Both the position numbers and the translations under genes were made by a program. Positions 19,776-28,407 of a stretch of DNA of 64,000 nucleotides are shown piece after piece. Under the pieces are notes generated by a model. That model ran no database searches, was not told the origin of the DNA, and saw only the letters and a list, made by a program, of their open reading frames with translations. How positions within the stretch are numbered: the stretch's first letter is position 1; each line of letters opens with the position of its first letter. Source of the stretch: Celerinatantimonas diazotrophica (GTDB lineage: Bacteria > Pseudomonadota > Gammaproteobacteria > Enterobacterales > Celerinatantimonadaceae); the NCBI RefSeq assembly GCF_004339545.1, contig NZ_SMGD01000014.1:240206-304205 (forward strand), written 5' to 3'.

Positions 19776-20141
19776 ATGCAATATTTAAAAAAAATCATAA
19801 TCGCCAATCTCATTACAGCGATTATTGTCGCTATACTATCGCATTTTGTTATTGCACTGCGAGTCGCTTCCATTAGTGATTTTTGTTTCGAAATGGTGAT
19901 TATCCTTTGGGGAATTGCAGTGGTTAGTTGGCGGGGCGGGGCATTTATACGTCGAGCCAACGAAATGAAAGTGATTCGTAAAAATCGTCAATTACCGCTG
20001 GTGGATGCTGAGCAGGAAAAAGCCACACAAATCAACCACAAAGGACGTGTTGATTATACTAGTGAACTAGTTTTGTTTGCTTCTGGTGTGCCTGCTGCAA
20101 TGGTTTGCATTATCAGTGCTCTTGTCCATACTTATGGCTAG
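19776..20141 (+). CDS. Small membrane protein of unknown function
   Basis: A ~121-aa protein with two N-terminal membrane helices (IIIANLITAIIVAILSHFVIALRV, FEMVIILWGIAVVSWRGGAFI). A basic/polar linker follows (RRANEMKVIRKNRQLPLVDAEQEKATQ), and a third hydrophobic segment lies at the end (LVLFASGVPAAMVCIISALVHTYG). I do not recognise a family. The ATG at 19776 is chosen over a GTG four codons earlier. It follows the cysS terminator and is probably monocistronic. Confidence 0.6.
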   Translation: MQYLKKIIIANLITAIIVAILSHFVIALRVASISDFCFEMVIILWGIAVVSWRGGAFIRRANEMKVIRKNRQLPLVDAEQEKATQINHKGRVDYTSELVLFASGVPAAMVCIISALVHTYG

Positions 20142-20147
20142 TTACAA

Positions 20148-20163
20148 TGTGATTGTAATCACG
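20148..20163. promoter_or_regulatory. CRP-like site upstream of the VOC/macrodomain pair
   Basis: TGTGATTGTAATCACG matches the CRP consensus TGTGA-N6-TCACA at 9 of 10 positions and is centred ~66 nt before the VOC gene start. Only sequence resemblance supports this; it also overlaps a possible short hairpin. Confidence 0.4.
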
Positions 20164-20221
20164 CTTTTATTGAGTTAAAAATGATTAAGTAGAGATCCTT
20201 TTAACAGTAAAAGGATCTGTC

Positions 20222-20614
20222 ATGTTTTTTGATCATCTAAGTACTTACGCTGTTGATTATCCTCGTACCCGGGACTTTTACGCCGCTTTGTTTGAGCCGT
20301 TTGGCTATGAAATTAATTATGAATTTAGCAAATATATCAGTGAAGAGTTTCCGTGTCAGTGGATCTGTTCATTTGGTGTACCAGGTACTGATTCACTCTG
20401 GATTGTTGAGACGCAAAGCCCGTTTACTCCCCGCCATTTTGCCTTTGCTGCTGATACGAGCGAACTGGTCGATACCTTTTATCAAACTGGCCTAGAACAC
20501 GGTGCTATTGATAATGGCGCGCCTGGATTAAGGTGTGAATATGAACCGAATTACTATGCCGCCTTTTTAATTGACCCCGACGAGAATAATATAGAAGCAG
20601 TTTGTCATGTCTAA
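20222..20614 (+). CDS. VOC-family (glyoxalase/bleomycin-resistance fold) protein
   Basis: A single VOC domain (130 aa). It begins MFFDHLSTYAVDYPRTRDFYAALFEPFGYE and ends in the family motif YYAAFLIDPDENNIEAVCH, with the metal-ligand positions His (FDHLS), His (PRHFAFAA) and Glu (NNIEA) visible. It resembles proteins usually labelled glyoxalase; the substrate is unknown. AAGGATCTGTC precedes the ATG. The macrodomain gene follows 17 nt later and may be co-transcribed. Confidence 0.82.
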   Translation: MFFDHLSTYAVDYPRTRDFYAALFEPFGYEINYEFSKYISEEFPCQWICSFGVPGTDSLWIVETQSPFTPRHFAFAADTSELVDTFYQTGLEHGAIDNGAPGLRCEYEPNYYAAFLIDPDENNIEAVCHV

Positions 20615-20631
20615 GTATCAAGGAGCCATTG

Positions 20632-21150
20632 ATGGGACAAATTCATATTCTTAAAGGCGATATTACCACCGCGCAGGTCGATGCTATTGTCAACGCGGCT
20701 AATTCAAGAATGCTCGGCGGCGGTGGTGTTGATGGCGCGATTCATCGTGCAGCAGGCCCCAAGCTGCTAGCTGAGTGCAAAAATGTGCCATCCGTGAACG
20801 GGCAACGCTGTCCAACCGGGGAAGCTCGCATCACCTCTGCAGGAAACCTTAGTGCCAGTTATGTCATTCACACCGTGGGGCCGATTTACAATATTGATAA
20901 AGCACCAAGAGAGCACTTGATCAATGCTTATGAGAATTCATTTAAATTGGCTTTATCGCATGCCTGTCAGAGCATTGCATTTCCAGCCATATCATGCGGC
21001 GTATATATGTACCCGCATCATGAGGCGGCGGAGATTGCATTAAACGTGGCTCTTGAATATGTGAATCATTTCGATATCTACTTTTATCTGTTTGATGAGC
21101 CGTTATTTAATATTTTTAAACAAACTTATCGGCAATTAACGACTATCTAA
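20632..21150 (+). CDS. Macrodomain O-acetyl-ADP-ribose deacetylase (YmdB type)
   Basis: A macrodomain of ~172 aa. Diagnostic stretches are IHILKGDITTAQVDAIVNAANSRMLGGGGVDGAIHRAAG (ADP-ribose-binding loop with the catalytic Asn and Asp), CPTGEARITSAGNL, VIHTVGPIY and AFPAISCGVYMYPHHEAAEIAL. This is the MacroD/YmdB class, which removes ADP-ribose or acetyl-ADP-ribose. The ATG at 20632 with AAGGAGCC upstream is preferred to the frame opening at 20602. It sits between VOC and GNAT genes. Confidence 0.9.
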   Translation: MGQIHILKGDITTAQVDAIVNAANSRMLGGGGVDGAIHRAAGPKLLAECKNVPSVNGQRCPTGEARITSAGNLSASYVIHTVGPIYNIDKAPREHLINAYENSFKLALSHACQSIAFPAISCGVYMYPHHEAAEIALNVALEYVNHFDIYFYLFDEPLFNIFKQTYRQLTTI

Positions 21151-21204
21151 TTATCAACCATTTAGGTATAACTAATAGCACGATGGATTAATTATAATTT
21201 AATA

Positions 21205-21693
21205 ATGAGTATTCTTATTCGCCAGTTAACCCTAGATGATGTTCATGAGGCCGCTGTCATTTTTGATGAAATGTATCAGTTTTATTTTGCTAAGCCACCT
21301 CAATTTGTCGATATCGAACCCTATTTATGCAAACGGGTGTTAAGTGACAACTCACCCATGACAGTTATGGGTATTTTTAGTGATGATAAATTGGTTGGGT
21401 TTGCAACGTTTACAATTCTGTTTCCCGCGCCAGCATTAAGTGGCCAAATGTTTATTAAAGATTTGTTCATTAGCGAACAATATCGTGCTCAGCGTTTAGG
21501 ATTAAAGCTATTAAAATATCTTGCTAAACTCGCGCTTGAGAATAGTTGTTCGCGCCTTGATTGGACTGCAGAGCAAAGTAACCCTAAAGCAGGGGCGTTT
21601 TATCGTAAAATCGGTGCTACACATGTCACAGATAAAGAGTATTTTCGTTTTAGTGATGAGGCGTTGAGCCGATTTGCAGAATATGAGTTTTGA
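21205..21693 (+). CDS. GNAT-family N-acetyltransferase
   Basis: A GNAT domain of 162 aa. The acetyl-CoA-binding segment is MFIKDLFISEQYRAQRLGLKLLKYLAKLALENSCSRLDW (RxxxxG in the variant form RAQRLG), followed by NPKAGAFYRKIGATHV. The substrate is not deducible. It is on the same strand as the macrodomain gene with a 54-nt gap. Confidence 0.85.
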   Translation: MSILIRQLTLDDVHEAAVIFDEMYQFYFAKPPQFVDIEPYLCKRVLSDNSPMTVMGIFSDDKLVGFATFTILFPAPALSGQMFIKDLFISEQYRAQRLGLKLLKYLAKLALENSCSRLDWTAEQSNPKAGAFYRKIGATHVTDKEYFRFSDEALSRFAEYEF

Positions 21694-21713
21694 AGAAAAG
21701 ATAACGAGGGGAT

Positions 21714-22270
21714 CATTGGATGATTAGGCGACATGAGTTGAGAGTCGATGCCCAATTATTACCAGCTGATTAAAGAACAAGTGAAAGCGCAGTGAGGTGG
21801 TCTGCATAGGATTGAATGAGTGATGGCCAGTGTTAATGTTGCGTCAATCGAACAGATGCAGCGTAATAATCTTTGGCAAGAAGATGCCATTGCTCGGTTA
21901 AAAAGCGCATCAATTAGAGCTTGCTGTCACCCCATGTCTGGTGATTTGTATTAAGACCATGCACAAGGTAGTCGCAGCGATCGACAGCTTTATCTCAATC
22001 CCGGTTGCATATTGCCGATGGTACTGCGTAAAAGATTTGTGATCATAAGGATTAGGTAAATTTGCATTGGATGTGATGATTCCAAGTGAACAGCAATGGA
22101 TGCGTATATTCAAAGAACTTTGCCTTGGCAATATGCTTCAGCCATCACCACTGCGCTATTTAGAGATTATCCATGAACTGGCTCAGATGATTATTGGTAT
22201 ATCGGTCCATCTGCAGTGGGATGCCATGGTGATTCATGCTCAAACAGCAGTTGAGTGTATTAAAAACTAG
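21714..22270 (+). pseudogene. Decayed aspartate/glutamate racemase (YgeA-like)
   Basis: The plus strand still encodes recognisable pieces of a YgeA-type amino-acid racemase. In one frame these are IIG-stop-LGDMS-stop-ES, then PNYYQLIKEQVKAQ-stop-GGLH and ASIEQMQRNNLWQED. After a frame change near 21910 come CLVICIKTMHKVVAAIDS, matching the family LCTNTMHKVADAI. After another shift comes IPSEQQWMRIFKELCLGNM. All four early stops are TGA in one frame, one of them replacing the Trp of the MSWES motif. Together with at least two frameshifts this makes the gene non-functional. Confidence 0.8.
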
Positions 22271-22276
22271 GAGATT

Positions 22277-22915
22277 ATGATGAAAGGTATTTTTTATGCT
22301 CTAGTGTTAGCCGCGTTACCATTAGTAGCCTTGGCCCAGCAATGCCAAGTTAATGATAGCAATCTTAACCTTAATTATGATCAAACCCTCGATTATCAAA
22401 ATGCCCATATCAAAACTGATTTTTTTATGCTGGTGTTTTCCAATTCAAGTATTTTTTGTAGGGGCCGCCAGAACCAACCTAAGTTTAAGTTCCAATGTGA
22501 CTCAGGTCATCAATTTGGTTGGGTTGTGCATGGGTTGTGGGGCGAATCTAAAGCGGCATATCTATCTGGGAATATTCATCAACACCCTCGTTTTTGCCAA
22601 GGTGATTTGCCCAAACTGGCGCTGAGCACGATTAAACCTTATTTGTGCATGAGTCCAGGGACAGCCCTGTTGCAAGGCGAATGGGAAAAACATGGCGCTT
22701 GTGATTTCCCGAATGCCAAAAGTTACTTTGCCCAAGAACAAGCACTTTACCAACAGTTTAAATTGCCACCTGCTAGTTTAAATGCATCTCAAGCAATTCA
22801 GTGGATGAAACGAAATAATCCCCAATTAAAAAATAAATGGCTTAGTCGACAAGGCAGCGAATTTGGGATCTGTTTTGATAAGCGCTTCGAGTTAATCAGT
22901 TGCCCTAAAAAATAA
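22277..22915 (+). CDS. Secreted RNase T2-family ribonuclease (RNase I-like)
   Basis: A 212-aa protein with a cleavable signal peptide (MMKGIFYALVLAALPLVALAQQ). Both RNase T2 catalytic blocks are present: FGWVVHGLWGES (first His) and LLQGEWEKHGACDF (Glu, Lys, second His). Six or more cysteines suggest periplasmic disulfides. The family includes E. coli RNase I (rna), which degrades RNA in the periplasm. GGAG precedes the ATG. The pseudogene upstream ends 6 nt before. Confidence 0.9.
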   Translation: MMKGIFYALVLAALPLVALAQQCQVNDSNLNLNYDQTLDYQNAHIKTDFFMLVFSNSSIFCRGRQNQPKFKFQCDSGHQFGWVVHGLWGESKAAYLSGNIHQHPRFCQGDLPKLALSTIKPYLCMSPGTALLQGEWEKHGACDFPNAKSYFAQEQALYQQFKLPPASLNASQAIQWMKRNNPQLKNKWLSRQGSEFGICFDKRFELISCPKK

Positions 22916-22925
22916 CAGAAATAAA

Positions 22926-22947
22926 AAAGCGCTCACAAGAGCGCTTT
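22926..22947 (-). terminator. Terminator between rnaseT2 and folD
   Basis: AAAGCGCTC / GAGCGCTTT (22926-22934, 22939-22947), loop ACAA. The T-run is on the minus strand, so it chiefly ends folD; the plus-strand gene may share it. Confidence 0.8.
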
Positions 22948-22967
22948 AAACCATCTCCGAACGCTAT

Positions 22968-23825
22968 TTAAGCATCGTGGTATTTTTCACAAGCTTCCAG
23001 CGTATTTTCAATCAGGCTGGCAACGGTCATTGGTCCAACTCCGCCGGGAACAGGGGTGATCCAACTAGCTTTTTCTCTAGCGGTGGCAAATTCAATATCA
23101 CCAATCAGTTTGCCATTTTCATTACGACTAATACCTACATCAATGACAACTGCGCCTTCTTTAACCCATTCGCCAGGAATAAACTCAGCTTTACCCACTG
23201 CAACTACTAGCAGATCGGCGCGGCGAACTTCATTTTCTAAATCTTTAGTAAAGCGATGACACGTAGTCGTAGTACATCCGGCAAGCAGCAATTCTAAGGT
23301 CATTGGCCGCCCGACAATATTTGATGCGCCAACAACGACCGCATGCATGCCATAAGTATCAACACCCGTGGAGCGAATTAAGGTCATAATGCCTTTGGGT
23401 GTGCAAGAGCGTAGGGCAGGGATACGTTGCGCGAGACGGCCCACGTTATAAGGATGAAATCCATCAACATCTTTGTCTGGACGGATCCGTTCAATTACTT
23501 CAGTTTCGTCAATATGTTCTGGGAGCGGTAATTGCACCAAGATCCCGTCAATTTCACTATCATCATTGAGTTTGTCAATCAACGTGATTAACTGTTGATG
23601 CGTTGTTTCAACCGGCAGATCATATGAACGTGAGACAAAGTTAACTTCATCACAAGCACGTCGTTTGCTACCTACATACACTTTAGATGCAGGATCACTA
23701 CCGACTAATACCACCGCAAGACCTGGGGCTCGAAGTCCTTTTGCTAAACGAGCTTTTACTTTTTCACCCACTTCGTGACGAAGAGATTGAGCGATTGCTT
23801 TACCATCAATGATTTGAGCTGACAT
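22968..23825 (-). CDS. folD: Methylenetetrahydrofolate dehydrogenase / methenyltetrahydrofolate cyclohydrolase
   Basis: FolD (285 aa) interconverts one-carbon tetrahydrofolates. The catalytic Lys region [12 protein letters not shown], the [11 protein letters not shown] segment, [16 protein letters not shown], the NADP-binding [13 protein letters not shown] and the C-terminal [18 protein letters not shown] signature are all intact and the length is normal. It is divergent from tRNA-Arg and monocistronic. Confidence 0.96.
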   Translation of the reverse strand: MSAQIIDGKAIAQSLRHEVGEKVKARLAKGLRAPGLAVVLVGSDPASKVYVGSKRRACDEVNFVSRSYDLPVETTHQQLITLIDKLNDDSEIDGILVQLPLPEHIDETEVIERIRPDKDVDGFHPYNVGRLAQRIPALRSCTPKGIMTLIRSTGVDTYGMHAVVVGASNIVGRPMTLELLLAGCTTTTCHRFTKDLENEVRRADLLVVAVGKAEFIPGEWVKEGAVVIDVGISRNENGKLIGDIEFATAREKASWITPVPGGVGPMTVASLIENTLEACEKYHDA

Positions 23826-24057
23826 ACCTATTCATGGGGGTTATGATTTTATGATTAATATTGTCGCATGAAGCGCTCATTAGGCCAATGGCTTTTTGTT
23901 ATGATCGGCTGTTGATTTTATATTGAATCATTCGCTCATAATTTAGCCAAAACAGTCAGTTATATCTATCATGAGTAATAAATTAGGTTAAAAATATTTG
24001 ACCGTCTGGATGAATAACAGTAATATGCGGCCGCACTAAGTGAGATATTCACGCTTC

Positions 24058-24134
24058 GCGCCCTTAGCTCAGCTGGATAGAGCACCGGCCTTCTAAGCCG
24101 GTGGTCACAGGTTCGAATCCTGTAGGGTGCGCCA
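24058..24134 (+). tRNA. tRNA-Arg (anticodon TCT)
   Basis: A 77-nt cloverleaf with genomically encoded CCA. The acceptor stem GCGCCCT pairs with AGGGTGC, the D-loop is AGCTCAGCTGGATAGAGC, the anticodon loop CTTCTAA gives TCT, and the T-arm is ACAGG-TTCGAAT-CCTGT. Its 3' half is the integration target of the island: the last 28 nt recur at 34251. Confidence 0.97.
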
Positions 24135-24218
24135 TCTTTCAAAAAGCCAACTCAATGAGTTGGCTTTTTACATTTATCTCTTCAATAAATCCGAATTCAA
24201 CTTCGAAGTGCGACACTC
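24107..24218 (+). repeat. Left direct repeat of the genomic island (attL-like)
   Basis: 112 bp starting in the T-arm of tRNA-Arg and running through its terminator, repeated at 34251-34362 with 5 mismatches. The first 36 bp, which include the last 28 nt of the tRNA, are identical. A tRNA 3' end as direct repeat is the usual attachment-site pattern of tyrosine-recombinase elements; the repeat is longer than a typical att core. Confidence 0.85.
24141..24169 (+). terminator. Terminator after tRNA-Arg
   Basis: AAAAAGCCAACTCA / TGAGTTGGCTTTTT (24141-24154, 24156-24169), a long stem ending in T5. A copy with two changes exists at 34285-34313 in the second repeat. Confidence 0.85.
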
Positions 24219-24365
24219 ACACCAAGAGTCAAACGCATGAGCTAGAACTTTTAGCAGGAAAAGCCTAAAAAGTAGACCTTAACTTGTCTTTTCCGATTGG
24301 CATGTTATCTGATGGATTATTTCTGAATGAGGTTGGAAATACTAGTAAATAGTATCCAACTGTAA

Positions 24366-24647
24366 TATGAAGAAGTTCTAGGTCTTGCAAATCCCACAGC
24401 ACTCATACTTTCTACAGTAATGTTGCTTAAATTGTATGGTTCTTCACATGATAAAAAATATACCATCGCATCTGAAATTTTATCTAAAGCAACCAATATT
24501 CAATTATCTAGTAAAAGTACTAGAACTCAGGATCTTGGTGGCGTACTAGATACAATAAAATTTACAACATTATTAATTGATAGGATAGGGAGCCTAAATC
24601 AGTTAGAATTCGATAACTCATTGAATAATAAATCACTTTCCAATTGA
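24366..24647 (+). pseudogene. C-terminal fragment of an isocitrate/isopropylmalate-type dehydrogenase
   Basis: The frame encodes YEEVLGLANPTALILSTVMLL, then a helix, then RTQDLGGVLDTIKFTTLLIDRI. The ANPTA...LLS..MLL and TxDLGG motifs are the C-terminal signatures of the isocitrate / isopropylmalate / tartrate dehydrogenase family. About 75% of the protein is missing and no start lies upstream. It is a remnant at the left edge of the island, and its 3' end overlaps the convergent LysR gene. Confidence 0.65.
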
Positions 24648-25507
24648 GACTGAGTAATAAGCCAATTTATGAGATTTTGAATTGGCTTATTTACGGTACT
24701 TTTATGTAAAATGTGATATTTGAGATTATTCTTTTTAAACCCCAATGGTGCAATTAAATTACCCATTTTTAGTTCATTTTTAACGAGAATATAAGGGGCT
24801 ATTGCAATACCTAAACCGCTCATAGCTGCTTCAATCATAAAGTAAAAATGCTCGTATACTATTTGTTGTTGTTTTGATTTAATTTTATAGGTATGTGACG
24901 ACCAATCATCCCATGCATTTTGCCGAGTTATAGTATGAAGTAAAGGTTTCGATAATAGGCATTCTGTAAACGTTTCATTTGGGTTAATAAGTGATGGGCT
25001 ACACACTGGTCCAACATAGTCATCGAACATCTCAATCAATATATCTTGATTATCGCTTTGCGTTCGTCCGATTCTTATAGCGATATCTATATTATCTTTG
25101 GCTAAGTTGACTGGGTTATCATCAGCAGTCAAGTTAATCTTAATATCGGGATATTCGAGATAAAAATCTTTTAATTTAGGTATTAACCATTTCATAGACA
25201 ATGTACCTAAACAAGAAAGATTGATACTTTGACCATTGGAACGGTCAAATGTCTCTATAGATGCTTCTAACATATCGAAGGCTGAGGTCAGGTCTAAAAG
25301 TAATCGCTCCCCTTCTGGTGTCAATCTAATATTATTTTTAGGGCCGCAAAATAACTTGGTATCCAGGATCTCTTCAAGTCGCTTTACTTGGCGACTAATC
25401 GCGCTGTGTGACACACATAGCTCATTGCCAGCGTCAAGCATTTTCCCATGTCTTGCGGCTGATTCAAATGCACGTAGTGCATTTAGAGGAATATTTCGTC
25501 TTTTCAA
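24599..25507 (-). CDS. LysR-family transcriptional regulator (GcvA-like)
   Basis: A 302-aa LysR regulator. The N-terminal winged helix (PLNALRAFESAARHGKMLDAGNELCVSHSAISRQVKRLEEIL) and the LysR substrate domain (SLIN.., GLGIAIAPYILVKNEL) are complete and most like the GcvA subgroup. The start appears to be TTG at 25507 with AGGA upstream. It is divergent from the EamA exporter with a 164-nt gap, so it probably controls that gene. The DNA is visibly richer in A+T than the flanking core. Confidence 0.85.
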   Translation of the reverse strand: MKRRNIPLNALRAFESAARHGKMLDAGNELCVSHSAISRQVKRLEEILDTKLFCGPKNNIRLTPEGERLLLDLTSAFDMLEASIETFDRSNGQSINLSCLGTLSMKWLIPKLKDFYLEYPDIKINLTADDNPVNLAKDNIDIAIRIGRTQSDNQDILIEMFDDYVGPVCSPSLINPNETFTECLLSKPLLHTITRQNAWDDWSSHTYKIKSKQQQIVYEHFYFMIEAAMSGLGIAIAPYILVKNELKMGNLIAPLGFKKNNLKYHILHKSTVNKPIQNLINWLITQSQLESDLLFNELSNSN

Positions 25508-25671
25508 TACAGCATCCTGCCTTTGTTACTTAAAGGAACAATAAGTTTATCTAAAAGTCGAGTGTTTCTCGAATAAAAAACAGACACAATACGAACATAT
25601 TTTGACATGAGCAACCCGTCCTAGGATGCCATGTCAACAACATCATTATTTAGAAAGGAATAAAAGTAAAT

Positions 25672-26520
25672 ATGGATAGTAATGTTTATTTAATAATTCT
25701 ATTAGGTGCATTACTGCATGCTGGATGGAATAGTATTTTAAAACTAGGACTTGATAGGTTCTCTACTGTTATTCTGTTAGCTATAGTACAAGCGACAATA
25801 GCTATACCGTTGCTTTTTTTTGCTACACCACCAAAGTTGGAATCTTGGCATCTTATTATCTTCGCTGCACTATTACATACAGGTTACAAAATTTTCTTAA
25901 TAAGAGCATATCAAGTTGCGGATTTGAGTCAAGTTTACCCAGTCGCTAGGGGAACAGCACCATTATTACTGGTTTTTATTTCAATTTTTTTTCTAGGTGA
26001 ATCATTTTCTAACGAACAATTGCTTGCCATTGTTGCTATATCTTTTGGTATTGTACTATTGACGTTTAAAGGAAATAATTTGGAAGTATTTAATCTAAAA
26101 GGTATATTCTTTGCCATCATAACGGCGTGTTTTACCGCAAGTTACTCTTTAGTCGACGGATATGGTGCAAAATTGGCTGAAAGTGTATCTGGTTTTATAC
26201 TTTGGATGGTTGTTTTCGATGCTATCGGTATGATCATATTCGGAATATGGTTCAATGGTACTAAGTGGTTCACTACCTTATATTCTTCGTGGAAACCTGG
26301 CTTACTTGCTGGAATTATGTCTCTGGGGGCTTATTGGCTTACAGTATGGGCATTTACCATAGCTCCAATCCCTTTAGTAGCTTCATTGAGAGAAAGTAGC
26401 ATATTATTTGCTTCATTTATTGCTGTTTTCTTTTTGAAAGAAAAAGTAAATGTTTGGAGGTGGGTAGCTTCTATATTCATTGTTTTTGGTATCATTGCAA
26501 TGAAAACTGTAGTGGTGTAA
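25672..26520 (+). CDS. EamA-type (DMT superfamily) inner-membrane exporter
   Basis: A 282-aa protein with ten hydrophobic segments in two homologous EamA halves: GALLHAGWNSILKLGL...YPVARGTAPLLLVFISIFFLGE in half one and SLGAYWLTVWAFTIAPIPLVASLRESSILFASFIAVFFLKEKVNVWRW in half two. The duplicated V-A-x-LRESS/PxARGT motifs are typical. It is probably an amino-acid or metabolite exporter; the substrate is unknown. GAAAGGAAT lies before the ATG. It is paired with the divergent LysR gene inside the island. Confidence 0.85.
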   Translation: MDSNVYLIILLGALLHAGWNSILKLGLDRFSTVILLAIVQATIAIPLLFFATPPKLESWHLIIFAALLHTGYKIFLIRAYQVADLSQVYPVARGTAPLLLVFISIFFLGESFSNEQLLAIVAISFGIVLLTFKGNNLEVFNLKGIFFAIITACFTASYSLVDGYGAKLAESVSGFILWMVVFDAIGMIIFGIWFNGTKWFTTLYSSWKPGLLAGIMSLGAYWLTVWAFTIAPIPLVASLRESSILFASFIAVFFLKEKVNVWRWVASIFIVFGIIAMKTVVV

Positions 26521-26523
26521 TAG

Positions 26524-27031
<508 letters not shown>

Positions 27032-27383
27032 GATGTAGTACCTCGGAAAAATTACACTCAGCATAAGTGTGGCAGAACTTGCGCTGAATAAGGGATGTCC
27101 ATCACATCACTACAAGTGGACACTGACTTGTCCTTCTGGGGCAAATAGTTGCCCCAAAATCGTTTAGCACGAGCTTCTTGATCACGGTCTTAATTCAGTT
27201 CTTGACCTACTTTTATGCATGGCTGATTATGAGCCTAATTAAGTTCTTACGACTATACTGAATGCTCTGCAATTTGTGAGCGTAAGAATGGATAAGACAT
27301 ACAGAACAGTATGTTATTGCTATGGTGTCTGTATTTTTAAAAATCTTATAAAGACACTGTTACATGCCTGGCTCTGAGGTTAC

Positions 27384-27810
27384 ATGAAAGGATTAGTTGA
27401 ACAGTTAGTGAAGCAAAAGAGAGAGAGGGATTGGTGGGACTTCAAAAAAACAACACCATTCTAACCTTCATGATCTTTTGTGTTTAGCAAATATCATCTA
27501 TGACTGCGACCATTTTATCATATTTGGAGTGAGTGACGATTATGAGATAACTGGCCTCAGCGAAAACGATGTGCGCTATACACAGGCGGATATTCTTAAT
27601 TTCTTAAGAACTAAGAGTTTTGCATACCACAAAATACCAAATGTAAAATTGGATTCAATTATAGTTGATGGTAAAGAATTGGATGTTCTTACAATAAAAA
27701 ATGAGGATTATAAGCCTTATTTTTTGACCAGAGATGAGACCAAGCAAGGAACTACAGTACGCGCTGGCACAGTATATTCTCGTATGGGCTTTAGCTGCTC
27801 TAGGGGCTGA
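27384..27810 (+). pseudogene. AlbA_2-domain (Schlafen-like) gene, frameshifted and truncated
   Basis: From ATG 27384 the frame reads MKGLVEQLVKQKRERDWWDFKK and stops; one base less in the A7 run at 27444-27450 would continue into QHHSNLHDLLCLANIIYDCDHFIIFGVSDDYEITGL, then DILNFLRTKSFAYHKIPNVKL and LDVLTIKNEDYKPYFLTRD. This is the AlbA_2 DNA-binding (divergent AAA_4/Schlafen) pattern: E/DWxxFK...LxxxLxxxAN...xxFGVSDD...G. The frame also stops early at 27810. A sequencing error in the homopolymer cannot be excluded, but the missing 3' part argues for a pseudogene. Confidence 0.6.
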
Positions 27811-28321
27811 CCAGATTCTGGGCGCTCCAAAGTTAAAGGAGTTACCTTCTTCAATCAAAGAGCTTATTAACGAAAACAAGAGGTCAATATGTCGCCAGTA
27901 GGTATGTTGTTTAACATAAAAAAACGACTTAACAAATAAATTCAGCCGCCGCAAAAAAATCGCGCGGTTGATTTAAGCGTTAAGCCATAGAAATTTTAAT
28001 CCGGAATAGACTAATTAGTGGAAAAGTTCTATCACGTTTATTGTCCATCAACGTGTCAGCTTGATCTTAGCTAGTACGAAAATGCCCCATTAAACAATTT
28101 AACGCAATTAATCAGTGGCAGATCGTGCCACTGAAATCGCAGTATTTTTACTCATGGCTGGAAACAAAGAGGCAATGCACACTTTCTCCCATTATCGTTC
28201 AAAAATGATGTTGATAATCAGTAATGTCGTTACTGCATTGCTATGCAAGTACGCTGAAACCTTTGATTCACAACAGGGTATGAGTGAGAGTATATCTGGT
28301 TCTAGGGTTAGAAAGTAAAAA
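27811..28321. other. Gene-poor stretch in the island
   Basis: Between the AlbA_2 remnant and the terminator of the dehydrogenase I see no convincing gene. A 67-codon frame at 28115-28318 has no family features, ribosome site or context and is probably chance or a fragment. The composition is A+T-rich. Confidence 0.4.
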
Positions 28322-28347
28322 TCCCGATTGTCATTTAACAATCGGGA
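28322..28347 (-). terminator. Terminator of the D-2-hydroxyacid dehydrogenase gene
   Basis: TCCCGATTGT / ACAATCGGGA (28322-28331, 28338-28347). On the minus strand the stem is followed by a T5 run, 60 nt beyond the stop of the minus-strand gene. Confidence 0.8.
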
Positions 28348-28407
28348 CTCTTAGTTTTAACATATTAATTTTACTATAATACATGTTCGATCTTTATCAA
28401 CAATTTT

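Noticed and set aside
21714-21850. In-frame TGA codons as selenocysteine or recoded Trp
   Set aside because: Frameshifts downstream and no SECIS-like structure; other genes in the window use TGA as a normal stop.
27384-27810. Programmed frameshift in the AlbA_2 gene
   Set aside because: The A7 run alone is weak evidence and the frame also ends early; decay or sequencing error is simpler.
28115-28318. A 67-codon gene
   Set aside because: No ribosome site, no family features; sits in gene-poor island DNA.
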